A stretch of 64,000 bases of DNA, taken from the NCBI RefSeq assembly GCF_016654015.1, contig NZ_JAEPWM010000013.1, forward strand, positions 62,001 to 126,000, in the 5' to 3' direction. Origin of the DNA: Ramlibacter ginsenosidimutans. GTDB lineage: Bacteria; Pseudomonadota; Gammaproteobacteria; Burkholderiales; Burkholderiaceae_C. Shown one piece after another: positions 18,525-25,919 of the stretch. The stretch's first letter is position 1; the number at the start of each line of letters is the position of its first letter. The notes below the pieces were generated by a model. That model searched no databases, was not told the origin of the DNA, and saw nothing but the letters and a program-made list of their open reading frames with translations. Both the position numbers and the translations under genes were made by a program.

Positions 18525-18712
18525 CGCAGTGGTATCTTTTTGATAGCAGGCCGCGTCCGTTGGGCACGGCCAACGCACCGATGGCCTGACACGGGCGGAT
18601 CATGAAAACACGGTATATTGTCTCTCACGCTGGGGAGCTTGGCCCGTGTTGTCGTCGCGCCCACGCTCCTGCAAGCGCTGTCGGTCTGTTCGTCGTTGAA
18701 TGGAGGCGCGTC
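18525..18712. promoter_or_regulatory. ribF/HNH divergent intergenic region
   Basis: This stretch of 188 bases holds the start signals of two divergent genes. Rightward, a TATATT -10-like box (18614-18619) lies about 90 bases before the HNH start, without a good -35. Leftward, an AT-rich patch (GCTATCAAAAAGATACC, minus strand) lies just before the ribF ATG. Nothing else is visible. Confidence 0.35.
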
Positions 18713-19285
18713 TTGAAGGTCTTGAAGCTGTCCGCCCAGGGACTGCCCCAGTCTTGGATTTCGCTGGAGCAAGCCGTCCTGCACTATGCCGCCGACCAGG
18801 TGCGGTGGGAGGCAGGGGCGGAGGTGGCCGTGTTCCGCGGCGGGGTCAACGCTGCGAGCGGCCAGCAGTCGATCATCACGGTCAACAGCATCATCGGCAC
18901 CAAGGGCGTGCCGAACATCAACCCCTTCGAACTCAAGCCGGGCCTCACCAACGGCAAGCTGTTCTCGCGCGATCGCAACGTCTGCGCCTATTGCGGCGAC
19001 CACTTCCACGAGGAAGAACTCACGCGCGAGCACATCATCCCGTTCGCCCAGAACGGCAAGGACCACTGGATGAACGTGGTGACCGCCTGCCGCGCGTGCA
19101 ACCACCGCAAGGGCAGTCGCACGCCGGAGCAGGCGGGCATGACGCTGCTGTACGCGCCGTATGTGCCCAGCCTGTGGGAAGACTTCATCCTGCGCAACCG
19201 CCGCATCCTGGCGGACCAGATGGAGTTCCTGAGCCGGGGCTTGCCGCGCTCGTCGCGGCTGTGGCGCGACCACCTGCTGCATTAG
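18713..19285 (+). CDS. HNH endonuclease
   Basis: This 190-residue protein has a central zinc-type HNH nuclease fold. CAYC is followed by LTREHIIPFAQNGKDHWMN (the H residues), then CRACNHRKGSRTPEQAGM. This is the compact HNH family common as a stand-alone gene in betaproteobacteria; its role is unknown. It has no methylase or phage gene beside it. The start is a TTG at 18713, chosen because GGAGG (18702-18706) lies 6 bases upstream and the conserved segment KVLKLSAQGLPQSWI follows. A longer frame begins at 18602. Confidence 0.85.
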   Translation: MKVLKLSAQGLPQSWISLEQAVLHYAADQVRWEAGAEVAVFRGGVNAASGQQSIITVNSIIGTKGVPNINPFELKPGLTNGKLFSRDRNVCAYCGDHFHEEELTREHIIPFAQNGKDHWMNVVTACRACNHRKGSRTPEQAGMTLLYAPYVPSLWEDFILRNRRILADQMEFLSRGLPRSSRLWRDHLLH

Positions 19286-19342
19286 GGCAGCGGGCGAGCG
19301 CGTGCGATCCAGGGAACGCCGGGTCGGCGGACCGGGCGCCCT

Positions 19343-20725
19343 CTAGTACGTCAGCTCGAGCACCGAGACCTGGTTGTCGCCCGGCCAGGTCTGCCCGACC
19401 ATCCGTTCGCCGTTGAACTCGCCGGCCACCGTGCGTTGCGGGCCCGCGGGCTTGACGCGCGAAGTAGCGACGCCCGCACCCGGCAGCGCGCCGGGCGGCG
19501 GACTCTGGCCGTCGAACACCATCCGGTCGCGCGCGGGGTCCAGGTAGCCGCGCGGGCGCGTGAACAGGACGAGCGAGGGGCTCGAGCGGTCCGCCGCCGC
19601 AATGCGCTCGGGCCGCAGGTTCACGATGCTGCTGGAGCGCGGGAAGGGACTGCGGTAGATGTGCGTCGTGGCGTAACCGGGGGCGGCGATCGCGAACTCG
19701 TAGCGCGTATCGCGCTGCGCCACCAGCGGACCCCAGTGCCCGTCCTCGGCTATGACTTGCGCCAGCACGGGGGCGCCGTGCCGGGCGCCGGTAGCCGAAT
19801 CGATCGCGAAGATTTCCAGGTGCGCTCCGGGCAGTGGCAGGTTGTTGGCGAGATCCCCGCTCGCCGGGTCGGTGGAGGACACGCCGAGTCCGGTGACCTT
19901 TCCGCTCAGCACCACGCGCTCCTCGGGCACGATCTCCAGCGTCGTCGGCGCGCGGCCGGTGAGGTAGCGCCAGGTCGCCTCGAAAGCGGCCGGCGAGAAG
20001 GAAGTCTCGCGATGGTCCACACGGGGCAGCACCACGTTGGTTGCGCCCTTGAGGGCCGGGCCTTCGTAGGTGACGCCGGTGGCGAGCTTCGGGTCGCCCA
20101 GCCACGTGCCGAGGGGCTGCGCGTATTTGTCATTCGAGTCGGAGCGCAGCGTGAGCCACTTCACGGGGCCGGTGACCTCGTCGCCCTGTGCGTCCTTCGG
20201 TGCGTTCAGTGCCTGCAGGAAAGGGCCGTTGCCGGCGAACTCGCTGCCGGGTGCCCGGCCCGGCACGTTCCACAGGCCGTGGTTGGGCGTGCCGCCCAGG
20301 ATGGCGTGGCTCACCTTCGCCGCGCCACCGCCGTTCTGGACGTAGTTGCGGATCGCATAGCCGCCGCGCGAGTTGCCGACCAGGACGACCTGCTTCGCGC
20401 CGGTGGCCTGCAGCACCTTCTCCACTTCGGACCGGAGGTAGGTCATGGCTTCGGCCGTGGAGCTGCGTCCCGGCTCCGGCTTGGAGTCATCGCTGCGCGC
20501 GTTCGGATACGGCGGGTCGATCGCGTGCAGCCGCTCGCGCGGCCAGCCGTTCGACTCGAAGCGCCAGATCGTCGTCTGCCAGACTGCGGCGGTGTCGCCG
20601 TTGCCGGGCACGAACACGATGGGCGGATGCGGATCGTCCATCAAGGGATGCGTGGCGCAGGCGCCCAGCAGGCCCGCCGTGGCGAGCGAAAAGGGAAGCG
20701 CGAGGACCTGGCGCCGCGTCGTCAT
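19343..20725 (-). CDS. Exported alpha/beta hydrolase (lipase-like lipoprotein)
   Basis: This 460-residue protein opens with TTRRQVLALPFSLATAGLLG followed by Cys, a signal with a twin-arginine-like start and a lipobox. It is therefore likely a lipid-anchored exported protein. An alpha/beta-hydrolase core follows, with the nucleophile elbow GNSRGG near residue 118. A beta-rich C-terminal half (about 260-460) recalls the lid/lipid-binding domain of two-domain archaeal-type lipases. The substrate is unknown; lipid or polyester is plausible. It lies between the HNH gene (convergent) and the acyl-CoA dehydrogenase terminator. Confidence 0.75.
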   Translation of the reverse strand: MTTRRQVLALPFSLATAGLLGACATHPLMDDPHPPIVFVPGNGDTAAVWQTTIWRFESNGWPRERLHAIDPPYPNARSDDSKPEPGRSSTAEAMTYLRSEVEKVLQATGAKQVVLVGNSRGGYAIRNYVQNGGGAAKVSHAILGGTPNHGLWNVPGRAPGSEFAGNGPFLQALNAPKDAQGDEVTGPVKWLTLRSDSNDKYAQPLGTWLGDPKLATGVTYEGPALKGATNVVLPRVDHRETSFSPAAFEATWRYLTGRAPTTLEIVPEERVVLSGKVTGLGVSSTDPASGDLANNLPLPGAHLEIFAIDSATGARHGAPVLAQVIAEDGHWGPLVAQRDTRYEFAIAAPGYATTHIYRSPFPRSSSIVNLRPERIAAADRSSPSLVLFTRPRGYLDPARDRMVFDGQSPPPGALPGAGVATSRVKPAGPQRTVAGEFNGERMVGQTWPGDNQVSVLELTY

Positions 20726-20745
20726 GGGTCTTGTCTCCTGTCATG

Positions 20746-20769
20746 AAAAACGCCCGCGGTCGCGGGCGT
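20746..20769 (-). terminator. Rho-independent terminator of the acyl-CoA dehydrogenase pair
   Basis: Read leftward, CGCCCGCG, a two-base loop and CGCGGGCG form a perfect 8-base stem (20751-20768), followed by five T residues (20750-20746). It lies about 20 bases after the stop of the downstream dehydrogenase gene. Confidence 0.85.
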
Positions 20770-20789
20770 CGTCATCGGTGGGAACCGGG

Positions 20790-21905
20790 TCAGGCGAACA
20801 CGCCGGCGGTGTCCTGCATTCTCTGCGACACCTCGCCGAGGTGGTGCAGGGTGTCCCCGTACACCAGCTCCAGGGCCGTGAGCTTCTTGAAGTAGTGGCT
20901 GCCGACGTATTCGTCGGTGACGCCGATGCCGCCGTGCAGTTGCACCGAGTTCTGGCCGACGAAGCGCATGGCCACGCCCAGCTGGTACTTGGCACGCGCC
21001 ATTGCGCGCAGGCGCTCCTCCACGGGGGCGTTCAGCTTCAGCGATGCGTAGTAGCTCATCGAGCGTGCCAGCTCCTGCTGCATCTTCATGTCCGCCATGC
21101 GGTGGCGCAGCGCCTGGAAGGTGGCCAGCGTCACGCCGAACTGCTTGCGCGTGTTCATGTATTCGGCGGTGAGTTCCATGGTCCTGTCGATCACGCCCAC
21201 GCCTTCGGCGCAGGTGCACGCGATCCCGACGTCCACCGCGTGCTGCAGCGCCGCCAGGCCGTCCGCCGTGACGAGCGTCGCCGCCGCGTCCTGGAATTTC
21301 ACCTCCGCCGCGCGCGCTTCGTCCATCGTGGGATAGCCACGGGTGCTGACGCCCTGCGCGTTGCGCTCGACCAGGAACAGCGCGATCTTGCCGTTCGCCT
21401 TGGCGGGCACCAGGAAGGCGTCCGCCTGGTCGCCGGCCGGCACGAGGCTCTTCTCGCCGGAGAGCTTCCAGCCGCTGCCGGCCTGCGTCGCCGTCGCTTC
21501 GCAGACGTCGAGGCGGTAGCGCGCCTTGCGCTCCTGGTACGCGAGCACGACGAGCGCTTCACCGGACGCGATCTTCGGCAGCCACTGCGACTTCAGCGCC
21601 TCGGGCGCATACGCGGCAATCACGCCGCTGGCGACCAGCGTCGCCCCCAGCGGCTCCAGCACGATGCCGCGGCCCAGCTCCTCCAGCACCACCATCGCCT
21701 CGACGGGGCCCATGCCCATGCCGCCGTGGTCCTCGGGGACGTAGAGGCCGGTCAGGCCCAGCTCGGCCAGCTCGTTGTAGGCACTGCGGTCGAAGCCGCC
21801 GGCCTTCGCGATGCCCTGGCGCCGTTCGAAGGTGTAGCTGCGGTCCACCCACTTGCGGACAGCGTCGCGCAGCTGTTCCTGCTCGTCGGAAAAATTGAAA
21901 TCCAT
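20790..21905 (-). CDS. Acyl-CoA dehydrogenase, small subunit (PimD-like)
   Basis: This 371-residue flavoprotein of the acyl-CoA dehydrogenase fold starts MDFNFSDEQEQLRDAVRKWV and contains ARSMSYYASL and the C-terminal QLHGGIGVTDEYVGSHYFKK motif. No YEGT-type catalytic Glu motif is present. With the larger paralogue directly upstream (11-base gap) it resembles the heteromeric PimC/PimD pair, which acts on dicarboxyl- or bulky acyl-CoAs. The exact substrate is unknown. A strong terminator follows. Confidence 0.88.
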   Translation of the reverse strand: MDFNFSDEQEQLRDAVRKWVDRSYTFERRQGIAKAGGFDRSAYNELAELGLTGLYVPEDHGGMGMGPVEAMVVLEELGRGIVLEPLGATLVASGVIAAYAPEALKSQWLPKIASGEALVVLAYQERKARYRLDVCEATATQAGSGWKLSGEKSLVPAGDQADAFLVPAKANGKIALFLVERNAQGVSTRGYPTMDEARAAEVKFQDAAATLVTADGLAALQHAVDVGIACTCAEGVGVIDRTMELTAEYMNTRKQFGVTLATFQALRHRMADMKMQQELARSMSYYASLKLNAPVEERLRAMARAKYQLGVAMRFVGQNSVQLHGGIGVTDEYVGSHYFKKLTALELVYGDTLHHLGEVSQRMQDTAGVFA

Positions 21906-21916
21906 GTTGTGTCTCC

Positions 21917-23095
21917 TCAGCCCAGGACGGTCTGCGCCACGATGTTGCGCTGCACTTCGTTGGAGCCGCCGTAGATCGTGGTCTTGCGCATGTTGAAGTA
22001 CGTGGCGGCGAGCGGCGCGAGCGTCGCGGCCCCCACGTAGTCGCCCTGGTAGCCCGCTTCCATCGCCTCGCGAATGAAGGGCAGGGCGTAGGGGCCGGCG
22101 GCCAGCATCATCAGCTCCGAATAGCGCTGCTGGATCTCGCTGCCCTTGATCTTGAGCAGGCCGGCGATGTCCAGCGGGTTCTTGCCCGACTTCTCGGCCG
22201 ACAGCACGCGCAGGACCAGCATCTCCAGCGCCACGATGTCCACTTCGAGCTTGGCGATCTCGTCGCGGAAGCGCTGGTCGGTGTACACGCCTTCGCTGCG
22301 CGCGATCCGCTTCAATCTTTCCAGCTCGCGCTTGGCGCGGTTGACGTCGGCGATATTGGTGCGCTCGTGCGAGAGCAGGTGCTTGGCATAGGTCCAGCCC
22401 TTGTTCTCCTCGCCGATCAGGTTCTCCGCGGGGACTTCGACGTTGTCGAAGAACACCTCGTTCACCTCGTGGCCGCCGTCGAGCATGATGATCGGGCGCA
22501 CCGTCACGCCGGGCGACTTCATGTCGATCAGCAGGAACGAGATGCCGGTCTGCGGCTTGCCCTCGGTGGACGTGCGCACCAGGCAGAAGATCCATTCGCC
22601 GTACTGCGCCAGCGTGGTCCAGGTCTTCTGGCCGTTGACGATGTACTTGTCGCCGCGGCGTTCCGCGCGCGTCTTCAGGGAGGCCAGGTCCGAACCGGAA
22701 CCGGGCTCGCTGTAGCCCTGGCTCCACCACACCTCGCCGCTGGCGATGCCGGGCAGAAAGCGCTTCTGCTGCTCGGGCGAGCCGAAGGCCATGATGACCG
22801 GCGCGACCATCACCGGGCCGAAGGGCACGATGCGCGGCGCGCCGGCGAGCGCGGCTTCTTCCTCGAACAGGTGCTTCTGCACCGCGGTCCAGCCCGGGCC
22901 GCCGAACTGCTTGGGCCAGCCATAACCGAGCCAGCCCTTCTTGCCGAGGATGCGGGCCCAGCGCTGCATGTCGTCGCGCGTGAGGTGCAGGGCGTTGTGG
23001 ACTTTGTGCGCGATGTCCTGCGGCAGGTTGGCGCGCACCCAGGCGCGGACCTCCTCGCGGAACTGCTGTTCTTCAGGGGTGAATGCAAGATCCAT
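21917..23095 (-). CDS. Acyl-CoA dehydrogenase, large subunit (PimC-like)
   Basis: This 392-residue flavoprotein, first gene of the pair, has an N-terminal MDLAFTPEEQQFREEVRAW helix and a FAD/substrate strand, QGYSEPGSGSDLASL, near residue 130. The C-terminal signature IYGGSNEVQRNI has Gly where medium-chain enzymes have the catalytic Glu (YEGT). This is the pattern seen in PimC and steroid-type heteromeric enzymes. It probably forms a heterotetramer with the downstream partner in beta-oxidation of unusual acyl-CoAs. Confidence 0.9.
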   Translation of the reverse strand: MDLAFTPEEQQFREEVRAWVRANLPQDIAHKVHNALHLTRDDMQRWARILGKKGWLGYGWPKQFGGPGWTAVQKHLFEEEAALAGAPRIVPFGPVMVAPVIMAFGSPEQQKRFLPGIASGEVWWSQGYSEPGSGSDLASLKTRAERRGDKYIVNGQKTWTTLAQYGEWIFCLVRTSTEGKPQTGISFLLIDMKSPGVTVRPIIMLDGGHEVNEVFFDNVEVPAENLIGEENKGWTYAKHLLSHERTNIADVNRAKRELERLKRIARSEGVYTDQRFRDEIAKLEVDIVALEMLVLRVLSAEKSGKNPLDIAGLLKIKGSEIQQRYSELMMLAAGPYALPFIREAMEAGYQGDYVGAATLAPLAATYFNMRKTTIYGGSNEVQRNIVAQTVLG

Positions 23096-23121
23096 GGGTG
23101 TCTCCGGGAACAGTCGCAGAT

Positions 23122-23805
23122 TTAAGCACGGTCGTTCGGTTCGGGGTGTCGAGGTGGCGACAAACCCAGTTGGCCGCAGAGGTCCTGCAGCTGTTCGCGC
23201 AGGCTCGCCACTTCATTCTCCAGCGCCATGACGCGCGCTTCCAGCGGGGCCGTGCCGCTCCCCTGGGGCGCGGACGGCGCGGGCTGCGCATACGCCTGTA
23301 TGTCCACGGGACCGCACAGCAGGTGCGCCCAGCGCGCCTCGCGCGCACCCGGCGCCCGCGGCAGTTGCACCACCAGCGGGCCGCCACGCTCCTGCGGGCG
23401 GTCGCGCATTTCCTCCAGGAAGGCCTCGACCGAGGAGATGTCCGCGAACCGGTACCAGCGCTCGCTGTGGATGCGCAGTTCACCGGGCGTCTGCGGCCCC
23501 CGCAGCATGAGCAAGCCGAGCAGCACGGCGGACTGTTCCGGCACGACCAGCGCGCGCTGGAAGTTGTGTTCCCAGCGGTCGACGCGGCTGCCGCGGGCGG
23601 TGAAGGCCAGCGAGCGGCGCTTGAGGCCATCGAGCGCTTCCTGCACTTCCCCTTCGGTGAGATTGGTGATCGGGTCGCGGCTGCTTTTCTGGTTGCAGCC
23701 GGCAACCAGCGCGTTCAGCGTCATCGGGTAGCTGTCGGGAACGGTTCGCGCCTTCTCCATCAGCGTGCCCAGCACGCGGGCTTCGGCGGGGCTCAGTGGC
23801 TCCAT
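23122..23805 (-). CDS. YceH/DUF480 family protein
   Basis: This 227-residue protein has two winged-helix-like halves typical of YceH: LSPAEARVLGTLMEKARTVP near the N-terminus and LLGLLMLRGPQTPGELRIHS in the middle. A short coiled coil (ALENEVASLREQLQDL, about 195-212) closes it. The molecular role of the family is unclear. The ATG at 23805 is preferred; the frame runs far upstream through purN without support. It is divergent from purN, with 141 bases between. Confidence 0.85.
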   Translation of the reverse strand: MEPLSPAEARVLGTLMEKARTVPDSYPMTLNALVAGCNQKSSRDPITNLTEGEVQEALDGLKRRSLAFTARGSRVDRWEHNFQRALVVPEQSAVLLGLLMLRGPQTPGELRIHSERWYRFADISSVEAFLEEMRDRPQERGGPLVVQLPRAPGAREARWAHLLCGPVDIQAYAQPAPSAPQGSGTAPLEARVMALENEVASLREQLQDLCGQLGLSPPRHPEPNDRA

Positions 23806-23870
23806 GGGGCCTCCACGGCGATCGTCGCGCTGCGCAGGAGGTCCATCGGGATCGGGATTTTCGGTCGTCG

Positions 23871-23903
23871 CTCCAACATGGCCGCCATCGTACGCGCCGC
23901 CGC
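23871..23903 (+). repeat. Partial duplicate of the purN 5' coding region (upstream copy)
   Basis: This 33-base stretch matches purN codons 13-23 (23982-24014) at 31 of 33 positions. It lies exactly 111 bases upstream, in the same reading frame. The peptide SNMAAIVRAAA is thus readable twice. It lies in the yceH-purN intergenic region and has no start of its own. Confidence 0.8.
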
Positions 23904-23930
23904 TCCGCGCGGCCCTGCGCGCGGCACGGG

Positions 23931-23936
23931 GATAAT
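23931..23936 (+). promoter_or_regulatory. Predicted -10 box of purN with very short leader
   Basis: GATAAT followed by CGCG lies only 10 bases before the purN ATG, and there is no Shine-Dalgarno sequence between. The identical GATAATCGCG occurs before the TetR gene. No consensus -35 is visible. Confidence 0.4.
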
Positions 23937-23946
23937 CGCGCTTCGC

Positions 23947-24528
23947 ATGAAGAACATCGTCATCCTGATCTCGGGCGGGGGCTCGAACATGGCCGCCATC
24001 GTGCGCGCCGCCGCGCGCGAGGACTGGCGGCGGCGCCTCGGCGCCGAAGTCCGCGCCGTGATCAGCAATCGCGCCGACGCGGGCGGCCTGGCGTTCGCGC
24101 GCGAGCAGGGCCTCGCCACCGAGGTCGTGGACCACCGGCCCTTTGCCGCGCGCGAAGACTTCGACGCGGCGCTGGCCGGCGCGATCGACCGGCACGCGCC
24201 CGCGCTGGTGGTGCTGGCCGGCTTCATGCGCATCCTCACGCCGGGCTTCGTCGCGCGCTATGCGGGCCGGCTGCTGAACATCCATCCTTCGCTGCTGCCC
24301 GCCTTCCCCGGCCTGCACACGCACGAACGCGCGATCGCCGAAGGCTGCCGCTTCGCCGGTGCGACCGTCCACCACGTCACTGCCGAACTGGACCACGGCC
24401 CCATCGTCGACCAGGCGGTCGTGCCCATCCTGCCCGGCGACACGGCGCAGGTGCTCGCCGCCCGCGTGCTGACGCAGGAGCATCGGCTGTATCCGCGCGC
24501 CATCGCGCAAGTGCTCGCTAATCTCTGA
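23947..24528 (+). CDS. purN: Phosphoribosylglycinamide formyltransferase 1
   Basis: PurN transfers formyl from 10-formyl-THF to GAR in purine synthesis. The 193-residue protein has the N-terminal IVILISGGGSNMAAI loop, an AGFMRILTPGFV segment, the catalytic NIHPSLLPAFPGLHTHERA motif (Asn, His) and the Asp-bearing TAELDHGPIVDQ. The ATG at 23947 is certain from the family; the frame continues upstream only because of a partial duplication. The rsmB-type gene starts 2 bases after the stop. Confidence 0.95.
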   Translation: MKNIVILISGGGSNMAAIVRAAAREDWRRRLGAEVRAVISNRADAGGLAFAREQGLATEVVDHRPFAAREDFDAALAGAIDRHAPALVVLAGFMRILTPGFVARYAGRLLNIHPSLLPAFPGLHTHERAIAEGCRFAGATVHHVTAELDHGPIVDQAVVPILPGDTAQVLAARVLTQEHRLYPRAIAQVLANL

Positions 24529-24530
24529 CC

Positions 24531-25799
24531 ATGCATCCCAAGGCCTTGCTGGACGCCTGCGCCGACCTCGTCGCGCAGGTGCTCCGATTCGAACACCCCG
24601 CCGACGCGGTCGTGTCGCGCTATTTCCGCGAGCATCGCTCGCTCGGCCCGCGCGAGCGCGCGACGCTGGCGGAGACCGCGTACGCGGTGCTGCGGCGCAA
24701 GCTGCTGTTCGAGCACCTGGCCGGCTCGGGCAGCGGCCCGCGCGAGCGGCGCCTGGCTATCCTGGGCTTCGCCGGGCCGCGCGACTTCCTCAAGTCCGCC
24801 TTGAGCGAGCCCGAGAAGGCCTGGCTCGATCACTGCGATGGCATCGATCCCGCGAGCCTGTCGGAGCGGCACCGCCACAACCTGCCGGAGTGGCTCGCCG
24901 AACCGCTGAAGGCGCAGCTCGGGGACGACTTCTGGCCGCTGGTGGAGGCATTGAACGAGCCCGCGCCGCTGGACCTGCGCGTGAACATGCTCACGGACAA
25001 GCGCGAGGACGTGCGCCAGGAACTGAAGCTCGCCGGCATCGACGCCCGACCGACGCCGTACTCGCCCTGGGGGCTGCGCGTGCAGGACAAGCCCGCGCTC
25101 ACCCGGGTCGATGCCTTCGCGCGCGGCGCGATCGAGGTGCAGGACGAGGGCTCGCAACTGCTCGCGCTGCTGACCGATGCGCGGCGCGGGCAGATGGTCG
25201 TGGATTTCTGCGCAGGCGCCGGCGGCAAGACCCTGGCGCTGGGGGCCGCGATGCGCAACACCGGCCGGCTCTATGCCTTCGACGTGTCGGCGCACCGGCT
25301 GGAGAAGCTGAAGCCGCGGCTCGCGCGCAGCAAGCTCTCCAACGTGCATCCTGCGGCCATCGCGCACGAGCGCGACGATCGCATCAAGCGCCTGGCCGGC
25401 AAGATCGACCGCGTGATCGTGGACGCGCCTTGCTCGGGGCTGGGCACCTTGCGGCGCAACCCGGACCTGAAGTGGCGCCAGTCGCCCCAGTCTTTGGCGG
25501 AACTGACGGCCAAGCAGGCCGCCATCCTGGAAAGCGCCGCAAGGTTGCTGAAAGCGGGAGGGCGCATCGTCTATGCCACCTGCAGCCTGCTGCGCGCGGA
25601 AAACGAGGACATCGCAGCGGCTTTCACCGCTGGCCATCCCGGTTTCCGCCGCCTGCAGGTGCGCGAACTGCTGGAAGCGGCCAAGGTCCCCGACGCGGCC
25701 AGCCTCTGCAGTGCGGACGGCCAGGACCTGCGCCTGTGGCCCCAGAGGCATGGAACCGACGGTTTTTATGCCGCGGCGTGGGAAAAAGTCCAGTCGTGA
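24531..25799 (+). CDS. RsmB-family rRNA (cytosine-C5) methyltransferase
   Basis: This 422-residue SAM-dependent m5C methyltransferase has the SAM motif DFCAGAGGKTLALG near residue 225, the PCSGLG motif (motif IV Cys) near 300 and the catalytic YATCSLLRAENE (motif VI Cys) near 350. The N-terminal domain is the NusB-like/RsmB type, shorter than E. coli RsmB. The target is probably 16S rRNA C967 or a related site. It is co-directional with purN, two bases downstream. Confidence 0.9.
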   Translation: MHPKALLDACADLVAQVLRFEHPADAVVSRYFREHRSLGPRERATLAETAYAVLRRKLLFEHLAGSGSGPRERRLAILGFAGPRDFLKSALSEPEKAWLDHCDGIDPASLSERHRHNLPEWLAEPLKAQLGDDFWPLVEALNEPAPLDLRVNMLTDKREDVRQELKLAGIDARPTPYSPWGLRVQDKPALTRVDAFARGAIEVQDEGSQLLALLTDARRGQMVVDFCAGAGGKTLALGAAMRNTGRLYAFDVSAHRLEKLKPRLARSKLSNVHPAAIAHERDDRIKRLAGKIDRVIVDAPCSGLGTLRRNPDLKWRQSPQSLAELTAKQAAILESAARLLKAGGRIVYATCSLLRAENEDIAAAFTAGHPGFRRLQVRELLEAAKVPDAASLCSADGQDLRLWPQRHGTDGFYAAAWEKVQS

Positions 25800-25847
25800 C
25801 AAGAACCTAGGCGAAAAAAAGGGCAGCGCGACTGAACCCCGGCCCTT

Positions 25848-25891
25848 AAAATCCCTCCAACTGCTGCGCGCGGGGTTTTCTGCGCGCTTTT
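25848..25891 (+). promoter_or_regulatory. Predicted desaturase promoter and leader hairpin
   Basis: A TAAAAT -10-like box (25848-25853) is followed by a possible leader hairpin. Its two GCGCGC arms (25866-25871 and 25882-25887) are separated by ten bases and followed by TTTT. The ATG of the desaturase is at 25920. It could be an attenuator or the weak terminator of the upstream gene. Confidence 0.35.
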
Positions 25892-25919
25892 GACTTACTG
25901 AGAGAGAGAACACCCACCC

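Noticed and set aside
14556..18605. Very long open frame on the plus strand (over 1300 codons) opposite ileS and ribF
   Set aside because: It is the antisense shadow of GC-rich codons of ileS and ribF, with Arg/His/Gln-rich composition and no recognisable motif.
24531..25799. Extra genes inside the rsmB-type gene on the plus strand in another frame
   Set aside because: The overlapping frame is Ala/Arg/Gly-rich and follows the third-base pattern of the real gene.
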